From Clostridium tepidiprofundi DSM 19306 (GTDB lineage Bacteria; Bacillota; Clostridia; Clostridiales; Clostridiaceae), in contig NZ_LTBA01000016.1 in the NCBI RefSeq assembly GCF_001594005.1, positions 1 through 60,258 of the forward strand: 60,258 nt of DNA, in the 5' to 3' direction. The translations under genes were made by a program, and so were the position numbers. Positions 25,040 to 33,315 of the stretch are shown piece by piece. The notes below the pieces were generated by a model. That model ran no database searches and was not told where the DNA came from. It worked only from the letters and a program-made list of their open reading frames with translations. Within the stretch, counting starts at the first letter, position 1; the number at the start of each line of letters is the position of its first letter.

Positions 25040-27964
25040 ATGAAGAATAAGTGTATGTCAAAACGACTTGCGAGTTTGGTTATAGTTGCGACAATGCTGG
25101 GTCCTAATATGGTGTATGCTAGTGAAATTGTGCAAAAAGATGAAACAGTATATGTTACATTAACTGAAAATGGTAAACCTGAAAAGACTATAGTGGTTGA
25201 TTGGTTGTCTTCAGGCGAACCTAATGTTGATATAATAGATAAAACTAACTTAAAAGATATAGAGAATGTTAAAGGAAATGAGAAATATGTAAAAAATGAA
25301 GAAAATATAATTTGGGATCATAAAAGTCAAGATATATTTTATAGAGGAACTACTAATAAAGAATTGCCTATTAGTGTTTCTATAAAGTATTTTTTAAATG
25401 AAAAAGAAATAAGTCCAGAAGATTTAGCGGGTAAATCAGGAAAAGTTAAATTGAAGATAAAATTTGATAACAAAATGAAGAATATAGTGCAAGTTGGTGG
25501 CAAGGATACAGAAATATATACTCCTATGACTGTTGCTACAGTACTTAACATGCCTATGGATACATTTAGCAACGTTGTAGTTAGTGATGGTAAGATTGCA
25601 TGTGATGGTAAGAATCAGATTATAAGTTTTATAGGATTTCCAGGATTACAAGAAAGTTTACAATTGGACAGTTATGATATTGAAGGATTTGATGATATAG
25701 ACTTTCCAGATGAATTTGAAATTACAGCCGATGTTAAAAACTTTGAATTAGGACCAATAATGATGACTGTAACGCCTGAAATACCAGATATGGATGAATT
25801 GAAGCGTTCTGATGATATGGATGAATTGAGAGATGCATTGAATGATCTTAAAGATGCTGATAGTAAATTAGTTGATGGTGCGAATGAATTGGCAGATGGA
25901 TTAGATGCAGCAGTAGAAAAACTGGAAGAGTCGGATGATGATTTAAATGAAATGGATCCTAAAGAGGAGATACGTTCTTTGTTAACTGATGAAGCTAATG
26001 TAGAGATAGAACGTAAACTTATTGGAGATTGTTTTGATTTCTATGATATGGATAAGAGATTGCTTGATATATTGCCAGATTATGTTACAGATGAAAACAT
26101 AGAGTTGTATGATAGACTTAAAGCAGATTTAGATGACATTGACATTGACTATATTCTTGATGATCCATATTTTAGGACATTACCTGATAAATTTTCCGAT
26201 AAAAATATTGATAAGGCAAGGATATTATTAGATGATGCCGATGAAATAAAAACTTTGGATTTAGGACGAATACTTCCTTATACTAGATTATTTGGATATG
26301 GTGATGTTTTAAGGGATTTGGCTCAAGATGCAACAGATTTAATGGGTAAAATAAAGAGAAATAGTGATAAGATAGACACTTTAAAGGCAGCTATGTATTC
26401 TTTAGACGGAATAAAAGATTTTTTTGCAAATAGTGGTATTACAATGAACTTTAGTAAGCTTACTCCAAGGCAGCAGGGAATCATGGCAAAAGAGGTAAAT
26501 GATATAGTTAAGGCTATGATAGGTTTTAAAGAAGATGAATTGAAAAGTGCAATTGATGATGATAAGTATACAAATGAAAGTTATGAAGAGGACTTAACAA
26601 AAATAGTTGCAGGAGCAGTGGATTATCAGAAGAAGGTAATAGAAAGCAATGTGACTACTGCCTCAGCAATAACTGTAATAGATGAAGCTATATTGAATAC
26701 AAAAGCTTTAGGTGGAAATGTGGATAAGCTTATGGCATTGAGAAAAGGAACTAATATGCTTATTAACTATCCTCAATTTGTTCCAGAGCCACAGAAAAAA
26801 CAGATTAAAGGTGGTATTATAAAGATATTAGAAAGAGGAGAAGATACATTAAAGTCTGCTATAAAGCATGGAAAGTTGAATAGTCCAGTTATCGTACTTA
26901 CAGGATATGATGACCACGGTATGCCAAAAGGTAAGGTTAAAAATTTAAAATATAAATTAAAAGAACAAATTATAACTCCAGTATTTGATAAGATGACTTC
27001 AGATGAAAATACTATGAAAATAACAAAGGAGTTATTACATGAAGTTGCAAAAACTGATATGACTTTGAGGAAAAAGCTTGGTTCTGATTATATGAATGAA
27101 ATAAATGAGAGTGCCGAATATTTCAAGGATTTGATTCCTGAAATAGAAAGATTACAAAATCATATAGAAGATAATAGTAAAATGATAGAAGATGTACAAA
27201 ATTTAATGGATAATGATGATGATTTGGATTATTTAGAAGACTGGACATTCAAATTAATTGACATGAAAAAAGATATAGATAAAAATGAAGAAAATATCGA
27301 AACTATGCGTGAAATGCTCAAGAAATATGATGATCCAAAGATAAATTATGCTATTAAGAGATTCCATGATATAGAAGCAGATATGGATGCAATTAGACCT
27401 ATAGTGGAAAAATTAAATGAGCAGTTAAGTGAGCCTGCAATGAATAAAAGCCTACATGATTCTCCTAATATGGTAGCGCAATTGATGGATATGAAGCATG
27501 ATTTGGAAGATAATAGAAAGATAATGGAAATAATAAAAGATGCACTTGAAGAACATAATGTGGAATTAGCTAATAAGCTTTTAGATGCTCTTCCAGACTT
27601 GAAAGAAGGAATTTATGAATTGCAAGAAGGTTCTAAAGAACTAGCTGATAATATGAAAAAATTTGATGATAGAGGAATTAAAAAGTTAAAAGAAAAATTG
27701 ACAGAGAAATTAGATGATGCTGATGAATTAATGGATAGAAAAGATGCTCTTGTTGAACTTTCAGATAATTATAATATATTTACAGAACTTGGCGAAAACA
27801 TGAGTGGAAAAGTTAAATTTGTAATGAAAACAGATGAAATTAAAATACCTGAGCCAAAGGTTGTAGAAAAAAAGATAGAAAATAATAAAGATGAAAAAGG
27901 CGGATTTGTGAACTGGTTTAAAGGGCTATTTAATAAAGTTAAATCATTCTTTCATAAAAACTAG
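25040..27964 (+). CDS. Secreted XXXLXXG heptad-repeat protein, MMPL partner
   Basis: About 974 residues with a signal peptide (LASLVIVATMLGPNMVYA), a beta-rich N-terminal domain (about 30-240) and a very long helical body. X-X-X-Leu-X-X-Gly heptads are visible twice: LKDADSKLVDGANELADGLDAAVEKLEE near 275, and LKEGIYELQEGSKELADNM near 855. Such heptads occur in YhgE/Pip and other exporter-associated proteins. The C-terminus ends WFKGLFNKVKSFFHKN, an amphipathic basic tail. It starts 38 nt after the MMPL gene (GGGGGAG before ATG 25040). I infer that it spans the wall or couples the exporter to the exterior. Confidence 0.75.
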   Translation: MKNKCMSKRLASLVIVATMLGPNMVYASEIVQKDETVYVTLTENGKPEKTIVVDWLSSGEPNVDIIDKTNLKDIENVKGNEKYVKNEENIIWDHKSQDIFYRGTTNKELPISVSIKYFLNEKEISPEDLAGKSGKVKLKIKFDNKMKNIVQVGGKDTEIYTPMTVATVLNMPMDTFSNVVVSDGKIACDGKNQIISFIGFPGLQESLQLDSYDIEGFDDIDFPDEFEITADVKNFELGPIMMTVTPEIPDMDELKRSDDMDELRDALNDLKDADSKLVDGANELADGLDAAVEKLEESDDDLNEMDPKEEIRSLLTDEANVEIERKLIGDCFDFYDMDKRLLDILPDYVTDENIELYDRLKADLDDIDIDYILDDPYFRTLPDKFSDKNIDKARILLDDADEIKTLDLGRILPYTRLFGYGDVLRDLAQDATDLMGKIKRNSDKIDTLKAAMYSLDGIKDFFANSGITMNFSKLTPRQQGIMAKEVNDIVKAMIGFKEDELKSAIDDDKYTNESYEEDLTKIVAGAVDYQKKVIESNVTTASAITVIDEAILNTKALGGNVDKLMALRKGTNMLINYPQFVPEPQKKQIKGGIIKILERGEDTLKSAIKHGKLNSPVIVLTGYDDHGMPKGKVKNLKYKLKEQIITPVFDKMTSDENTMKITKELLHEVAKTDMTLRKKLGSDYMNEINESAEYFKDLIPEIERLQNHIEDNSKMIEDVQNLMDNDDDLDYLEDWTFKLIDMKKDIDKNEENIETMREMLKKYDDPKINYAIKRFHDIEADMDAIRPIVEKLNEQLSEPAMNKSLHDSPNMVAQLMDMKHDLEDNRKIMEIIKDALEEHNVELANKLLDALPDLKEGIYELQEGSKELADNMKKFDDRGIKKLKEKLTEKLDDADELMDRKDALVELSDNYNIFTELGENMSGKVKFVMKTDEIKIPEPKVVEKKIENNKDEKGGFVNWFKGLFNKVKSFFHKN

Positions 27965-27991
27965 AAAATAATAAAAGTGGGGGTAATGAAT

Positions 27992-29272
27992 ATGAATAAA
28001 GTAAAAATTTCATGTATTTTAGCTACTGCGATAATGATTAATGGTAGTTTGGTTTTTGCTGATACTAATGTGAAAGGTGATGTTAAGAGTAATAAAACAG
28101 TTATAGTTACAGCAAAAGCGGAAAATGACAATAAAGTTTCTAAAAATATTTCAAAGGAAGTTTCAAAAGTAGTTACTTTTAAGGACAAGAATCTTGAGAA
28201 GTGTATAAGAGATGAAATAGATAAAGCTCAAGGAGATATTTACTTTAATGAACTTCAAGAAATAACAGAGTTGAATTTGAGAAATAAAAATATAACTAAC
28301 ATTGAAGGTATTGAAAATCTTCACAAATTGAAGGTGTTAAATCTTGGTAAGAACAGAATGGCTGATTTTAGTCCTATAAAAGATTTGACAAATTTAACAA
28401 ATTTATATTTGTATGATGATGGAATAAAAAATATTGATTTTGTTAAGAATCTGAAAAGGTTGAAGAGTTTATTAATAGCAAAGAATAAAGTTAGTGATTT
28501 GAGTCCTTTACAGAACTTATATAGTTTAAAATACCTTACTTTAAGCGATAACAATATAAAAAGCATAGCACCAATTTCAAAGTTGCCAAAATTAGAAGTA
28601 CTCATGATAAATAAAAATAATATAAGCAATATAGATGAATTAAAGAGCTTAGTAACATTAACTGATGTGAATTTAGATGAAAACAATTTGACAAGTATAA
28701 ATGCAGTACAGTATTTAGTTAATTTAAAAAGGTTGTCTGCGAATAAAAATAGTATAAGAAATATACCTAATTTGAATAAATTGAATAAATTAGAGTACTT
28801 GTCATTAAAAGAGAATAACATACATTCTATTGGGGGATTGAGTGCGTTATATAATTTGAAAAAACTATATTTAGATCAAAATGAAATCAGTAATATACAA
28901 GCATTAAAAGGATTAACAAGTCTAACGCATTTAGGATTATGGCAAAATAGAGTGACAAATATATCTTATATATCAAATTTAACAAATTTAACAAATTTAT
29001 ATTTATACGAGAATCAAATAAGCAATATTGATTCATTAAGACACTTAAGCAATTTATCGGTTCTTTACTTAGATAAGAATAATATAACTAGTATTAATGC
29101 TTTAGGTAAATTATATAATTTAGAAACTCTGTCATTGAGTGATAATAATATAAGCAATATAAATTCGCTAAGAAATTTAAATAAACTTGATAAATTAGAT
29201 TTAAGTGATAATAACGTTAGTGAAGATACTATATCACATGTTGTATCTCCAGATGTTGATGTTACTGATTAG
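27992..29272 (+). CDS. Secreted internalin-like leucine-rich-repeat protein
   Basis: About 426 residues with a signal peptide (ISCILATAIMINGSLVFA), a cap region (about 58-90, VTFKDKNLEKCIRDEI) and about 14 internalin-type 22-residue LRRs from about 90 to 415 (pattern L-x-x-L-x-x-L-x-L-x-x-N-x-I-x-x-I). It ends soon after the last repeat with no sorting motif. GTGGGGGT precedes ATG 27992 by 7 nt; the earlier in-frame GTG and ATG overlap that site. Spacing of 27 nt from the heptad gene makes it the third gene of the MMPL operon. It probably mediates protein binding at the surface. Confidence 0.85.
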   Translation: MNKVKISCILATAIMINGSLVFADTNVKGDVKSNKTVIVTAKAENDNKVSKNISKEVSKVVTFKDKNLEKCIRDEIDKAQGDIYFNELQEITELNLRNKNITNIEGIENLHKLKVLNLGKNRMADFSPIKDLTNLTNLYLYDDGIKNIDFVKNLKRLKSLLIAKNKVSDLSPLQNLYSLKYLTLSDNNIKSIAPISKLPKLEVLMINKNNISNIDELKSLVTLTDVNLDENNLTSINAVQYLVNLKRLSANKNSIRNIPNLNKLNKLEYLSLKENNIHSIGGLSALYNLKKLYLDQNEISNIQALKGLTSLTHLGLWQNRVTNISYISNLTNLTNLYLYENQISNIDSLRHLSNLSVLYLDKNNITSINALGKLYNLETLSLSDNNISNINSLRNLNKLDKLDLSDNNVSEDTISHVVSPDVDVTD

Positions 29273-29282
29273 CATAATTGTA

Positions 29283-29447
29283 TAAGGCATTTTCAAAAAA
29301 ATAACTAGTCAGTATGCTAGTCTATTTTGCGAACTACTTCATCGTCGGAACCCGTTGATAGGACCTACTATCAGCGGAACCCAACTCTTTGTATTTCACA
29401 AAATATACGTCGCATCTTTGCCTTGTTATTTTATTTCAAATGCCTAA
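29283..29447. mobile_element. MITE-like element B, copy 1 (165 bp)
   Basis: The imperfect 23-bp terminal inverted repeats (19 matches) begin TAAGGCATTTTC and end AAATGCCTAA. The interior contains ACTAGTCAGTATGCTAGT and a long nested hairpin around CCTACTATCAGCGGAACCC. Copy 2 at 31841-32005 is nearly identical. No ORF and no clear target duplication. It sits 10 nt after the LRR stop codon. Confidence 0.65.
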
Positions 29448-29544
29448 ATACAGAAATGTAATTGTGAGATTGAAATTTTTGATTGATAGTGTAGAGTAGA
29501 ATTTCAACTTAAAGTATCAATGTTTTGTTTTAGAAGAATTAGTT

Positions 29545-29630
29545 CACTAAAATAGGCTTCCATATTACAATAGGGGAGTCTATTTTTAGTGTAATATTTT
29601 ATTACAAAAGCTGAAAAATGTGTTATAATA
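29545..29630 (+). promoter_or_regulatory. Terminator-like hairpin and promoter before the 29683 gene
   Basis: CACTAAAATAG and CTATTTTTAGTG (29545-29592) form an imperfect stem that could end upstream transcription. A promoter follows: TTACAA (29602-29607), 16 bp, TATAAT (29624-29629). The 29273-29682 gap otherwise holds element B copy 1 and no gene. Confidence 0.5.
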
Positions 29631-29682
29631 ATAAAAGGTTTGAAATGGAAGTATAGAACAACTCAGTTATGGGGGGAGTAAG

Positions 29683-31377
29683 ATGAATATTAAGAATAAA
29701 ATATTGGCAACTGTTATTGCGTGCAGTACTATTGTCACGAGTTCTTTATTAGGTGGACAAGTTGCTTATGCTAAAAATACATATGAAAAATGGCACATGA
29801 GAGATATAAAAGAGCTTCAACCACCTGATAAGGTATGGAGTATAGTATTTAATAATGAAATTGATACAAAAACTTTATTGAAAAATGTATATGTTTTGGA
29901 TTCTGATGATAATAAAGTTAAAGATATTAGGATAGATATCGTTAATGATAATGAAGTTAGGGTAGTTCCAAGAAAAGATTATAATCAAGGCGAGGACTAT
30001 TATTTGTGTATTGATGATGGATTAAAATCGGCAGATGGAACTAAATTAATAAAGTCATACAAACAAAAGTTCAGAGTTAAAAAGGTTGATTCGGATTTCT
30101 TTAAAATAAGAACAATAGAGCCGGTTAATGAAAAATGTATAAATGTATATTTTACACAACCTGTTAATGATGTTTTACAGTCTGAAGCATATTATGAAAT
30201 ACTTAGAGATGGAGATGTCTATATAGAACGTGGATTTAAAAATCTAAAGATAAAACCATTACAGGGGAAAGATAATGGAGTAAGCATATATTTTAGGAAG
30301 AGTCGATTGAGAGGAAACAGAAGATATACATTGAGAATATTAGGAGATATGACAAGTAACTATGGTGTAAGATTGGGCAATGGAGATGGAGATGAACAAA
30401 ATTTCACAGCTGTAGATAAGAAAGATGAAGATATAAAAGTTATGTCTGTACAATCTTTAAGTGAAAATATGATTGAGGTTGATTTCAATAAAGAAATAGA
30501 TATGGATTCTGGGAAAGATACAGATAATTATGTGCTTAGGGATTCATATGGAGATATAATAAAAATATCTAAAGCAATAGTTGATGAAGATAATAAGAGT
30601 GTAATATTTAAAACAAAAGAAGATTTAGAAAGAGGAGAACACTATAAGTTAACTATCAGGAATATAAAGGATGCTCTTGATACAAGTGAAATAGATAGTA
30701 AAAGTTTTAACATTGATAGTATAAATAAGAGAAAAAATAGATTACATATAAAGTCTGTAGATGCATTGTATAGAAATGTTATAGTTGTTCATTTTTATGA
30801 AAAGCTTGATCCTGAAACTGCTAAAGATATATATAATTATACTGTTACAAGAGAAGATACAAGAGATGATTATTCTCCAGATGATGTCTATTTTGATGAA
30901 AATGGAGATGGACGTACTGTAAAATTGTACTTTGATGATGATGTTAAATTTAGCAAATCAAGAACGTACGTATTAGAGGTTTCGAGTGATATGGAAGATA
31001 TATTTGGAAATGATTCTTACAAGGATATAACATATAAATTTACTGGCACAAGCAATAAATTTGATGGTTCTTTAATAAAAGATGCTGTTATAATAGGTGA
31101 CAATGCTATAAGACTTACATTCAATCAAGAAATAAAAGATAGTTCTCCAAATACGAAAGCTTCAAATTACGTTCTTGAATCTAAGCAGGGAAAAGGTAGA
31201 AGAGTAACAATAGATTGTGAAGACGTTAAGTATGTTAATCCAAATACATTAGTATTGAAATTTGATGGTTTGGATTTTGATGAAAAGTATGTGTTAAAGA
31301 TTGGTTCAATAGAAAAATATTTTGGACATTCAGATGATTCATATGAAGAAGGTATACCTGTGCTTATGGGAGAGTAA
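29683..31377 (+). CDS. Secreted Ig-like (Big_5/SbsC-type) surface protein
   Basis: 564 residues with a signal peptide (ATVIACSTIVTSSLLGG, ending near AYA), then about five Ig-like modules of roughly 100 residues. The recurring pattern runs from V-x-F-x-x-x-I/V-D through Y-x-L-x-I to a short loop before D/G (for example MIEVDFNKEIDMDSG and GEHYKLTIRNIKDALD). Basic and acidic residues alternate, with less extreme acidity than the 14493 and 18323 proteins. GGGGGGAG precedes ATG 29683. No anchor motif. It may be a structural surface protein or adhesin. Confidence 0.75.
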   Translation: MNIKNKILATVIACSTIVTSSLLGGQVAYAKNTYEKWHMRDIKELQPPDKVWSIVFNNEIDTKTLLKNVYVLDSDDNKVKDIRIDIVNDNEVRVVPRKDYNQGEDYYLCIDDGLKSADGTKLIKSYKQKFRVKKVDSDFFKIRTIEPVNEKCINVYFTQPVNDVLQSEAYYEILRDGDVYIERGFKNLKIKPLQGKDNGVSIYFRKSRLRGNRRYTLRILGDMTSNYGVRLGNGDGDEQNFTAVDKKDEDIKVMSVQSLSENMIEVDFNKEIDMDSGKDTDNYVLRDSYGDIIKISKAIVDEDNKSVIFKTKEDLERGEHYKLTIRNIKDALDTSEIDSKSFNIDSINKRKNRLHIKSVDALYRNVIVVHFYEKLDPETAKDIYNYTVTREDTRDDYSPDDVYFDENGDGRTVKLYFDDDVKFSKSRTYVLEVSSDMEDIFGNDSYKDITYKFTGTSNKFDGSLIKDAVIIGDNAIRLTFNQEIKDSSPNTKASNYVLESKQGKGRRVTIDCEDVKYVNPNTLVLKFDGLDFDEKYVLKIGSIEKYFGHSDDSYEEGIPVLMGE

Positions 31378-31465
31378 CTTTATAAAAGCTTTAAAATGGT
31401 ATTTGCGTGTGATATAATAAGGTGATGATTTCATTATAATATTTAGAGTAGGGGAGGAAAAAATA

Positions 31466-31843
31466 ATGAAGAGATTTATGGGAGTGAGTTTATCATTATT
31501 GATTGTTATTGGAGCTTTGTTTGTAAATACTAATGTTAATGCAGAGATGCCTCCAGGAACAGTAGTAGTTGGCGAAAAAGCTTTTGATTTAAATTATCTA
31601 ATGAATCCAACTTCTGCTGATAAAAGTTATATATTAAGTTATATAATTCAAGCTAAAGAGATATATGTAAAAGATTATGCAGGAAAGTGGGTTAGAAATT
31701 CGGATAATTCATTGGTAGATGATATAGAAAAAGTAATTCCTAAAGTAACTTACAAGAATGTTGATGGTGATGAGGTTACATATGACAAAGGTGACGGAAA
31801 TGTTATAGAGGAAGATGAGTTTTACGTGGTTAATATATATTAA
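31466..31843 (+). CDS. Small secreted protein, solo copy of the S-layer N-terminal module
   Basis: 125 residues: a signal peptide (SLSLLIVIGALFVNTNVNA) and one domain that aligns with residues about 28-105 of the 14493 protein. Shared patterns are PPGTVVVGEKAFDLNYL against PGTAVIGNKAYDLNYL, then EIYVKDYAGKWVRN and IPKVTYKNVDGDEV. The stop codon TAA (31841-31843) is formed by the first bases of element B copy 2. The gene is therefore either a natural solo-domain protein or a longer protein cut off by that insertion. GGGGAGG precedes the ATG. Confidence 0.7.
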   Translation: MKRFMGVSLSLLIVIGALFVNTNVNAEMPPGTVVVGEKAFDLNYLMNPTSADKSYILSYIIQAKEIYVKDYAGKWVRNSDNSLVDDIEKVIPKVTYKNVDGDEVTYDKGDGNVIEEDEFYVVNIY

Positions 31844-32005
31844 GGTATTTTCAAAAAATTAACTAGTCAGTATGCTAGTCTATTTTGCGAACTACTTCAT
31901 CGTTGGGTTCCGTTGATAGAACCTACTATCAGCGGAACCCAACTCTTTGTATTTCACAAAATATACGTCGCATCTTTGACTTGTTATTTTCTTTCAAATA
32001 CCTAA
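31841..32005. mobile_element. MITE-like element B, copy 2 (165 bp)
   Basis: Nearly identical to 29283-29447, with ends TAAGGTATTTTC and AAATACCTAA. Its inner hairpin is better preserved than in copy 1: 17-bp arms (TTGGGTTCCGTTGATAG / CTATCAGCGGAACCCAA) with one G-T pair. Outer arms TATTTTGCGAA and TTCACAAAATA also pair, so the whole element can fold into one long hairpin. Its first three bases are the stop codon of the 31466 gene. Confidence 0.65.
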
Positions 32006-32021
32006 TTTTATATTTAAAAGG

Positions 32022-32052
32022 GTAACTGTTGTATAAAACGGTTACTTTTTTT
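32022..32052 (+). terminator. Intrinsic terminator
   Basis: GTAACTGTT pairs with AACGGTTAC (one G-T pair) across a short loop, followed by seven Ts. Confidence 0.7.
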
Positions 32053-32429
32053 GAAATTTCAAATAATAAAGTTTTGTATAAATGAATCATTATTAGAATT
32101 TTTGTTTATTAATAGTAATAACTTTAAATGAACAAAAATCATTACAATAATTCACAAATGACTTGACAACTCAATTTATAATATTAAAATTTAATATTTT
32201 CCTGTACTAGATAATGCTAGAGAATCGCACTAAAATGTTATTTTACATTTAATGGATTGGAATTTGCTCATCTATAGGTAACAAGAAAAAAATATTGTAA
32301 ATTTAGTCTGGAAAAATACTAAAATGTTTGTTATTATAGTTAGAGTAGCCAAAATAATCTTAGAATAGCTAAATATTGTTAATGATAATTAAATATTCAC
32401 ATAAATTTGTTATTATATAACTGAATTTG

Positions 32430-32503
32430 ATCGATTCTATAAGACACCCACTTTTATAATGGGGAAATTGAAGTGTTTTGATTTAGCAAAACGAGTTCAC
32501 TTT
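32430..32503 (-). mobile_element. IS200/IS605-like end fragment, inverted
   Basis: Read on the minus strand it begins with the same 22 bases as 37023-37044 (32482-32503). It skips the middle of that copy and resumes with CTTCAATTTCCCC, a hairpin around AAGTGGG and GTCTTATAGAATC, which matches the end of the 37.0-kb copy. It is an internally deleted relative. Confidence 0.5.
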
Positions 32504-32599
32504 GGTTTGAACGGTGTGTTATGTGAGTTTAAAGATATCGATATTTCAAATGCCTTAGGTATTATCAATATTAAATAAGTTTTGAGGGGAGGGATAAAA

Positions 32600-33313
32600 A
32601 TGGAAGACATTATATGTGTGAAAAATCTTAGGAAAGTATATAGGATGGGTGATGAGAAGGTTGTTGCCTTAAATAATATAAATCTAAATATTAAAAAAGG
32701 GGAAGTATGTTGTATACTTGGAACATCAGGTTCAGGTAAATCTACTCTTTTGAATATGATGGCTGGACTTGAAAGACCTACAAAGGGTGAAATAAATATA
32801 AAAAAATATAGAATAGATAAGATGAATGAGAAGAATGTAACTAAATTTAGGCAGCAAAATGTAGGATTTGTATTTCAATCATACAATCTTTTACCTAATT
32901 TAACAGCACTAGAAAATGTAGCCATGCCATTTATATTTGCTGGAGTGCCTAAGTCTAAAAGAAACAAGAGAGCAATTGAAATGCTTACCGCAGTAGGGTT
33001 AGGCGATAGATTAAATCATAGGCCTAACCAAATGAGTGGAGGACAACAGCAGAGAGTGAGTATAGCAAGAGCATTTGTTACGAAACCAGATATAGTATTT
33101 GCGGACGAGCCTACTGGAAATCTTGATACTAATACAACTATTGAGATTATGGAACTTATAACAAAAATGGCTAAAGAAAATAATGAAACGCTTGTAATAG
33201 TAACACATGATGAAGAAACGGCTGTATATGCTGATAGAATAATTTATGTAAGAGATGGTAATATAGAGAGGGTTGTAGAAAATATTTCAAAGGACAAAAT
33301 TAAGGGGGAGTAA
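32600..33313 (+). CDS. ABC transporter ATP-binding protein (MacB/LolD type)
   Basis: A 238-residue ATPase with Walker A GTSGSGKST, Q-loop FVFQSYNLLPNLTALENV, signature MSGGQQQRVSIARAF, Walker B DIVFADEPTGNLD and switch His (VTHDEE). This places it in the MacB/LolD/FtsE class, which works with FtsX-like permeases in mechanotransmission and not in classical import. GAGGGGAGGG lies just before ATG 32600; an in-frame TTG at 32582 would overlap this site. The next gene starts 2 nt after the stop and the matching permease is at 35672. Confidence 0.95.
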   Translation: MEDIICVKNLRKVYRMGDEKVVALNNINLNIKKGEVCCILGTSGSGKSTLLNMMAGLERPTKGEINIKKYRIDKMNEKNVTKFRQQNVGFVFQSYNLLPNLTALENVAMPFIFAGVPKSKRNKRAIEMLTAVGLGDRLNHRPNQMSGGQQQRVSIARAFVTKPDIVFADEPTGNLDTNTTIEIMELITKMAKENNETLVIVTHDEETAVYADRIIYVRDGNIERVVENISKDKIKGE

Positions 33314-33315
33314 AT

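Larger units (their letters stand above)
32006..32599. other. Intergenic region with terminator, paralogous segment and IS605-like fragment
   Basis: No gene. It contains a terminator (32022-32052), a segment at 32113-32217 that is about 80% identical to two pieces flanking element C copy 2, and an inverted IS605-like end fragment (32430-32503). ACTTGACAACTCAATTTATAAT looks like a promoter, but its -35 and -10 are only 8 bp apart. The ribosome binding site GAGGGGAGGG for the ABC gene closes the region. Confidence 0.55.

Noticed and set aside
32155..32190. Promoter TTGACA...TATAAT at 32164 and 37377
   Set aside because: The two boxes are only 8 bp apart, too close for sigma-A; the similarity is due to the repeated segment.
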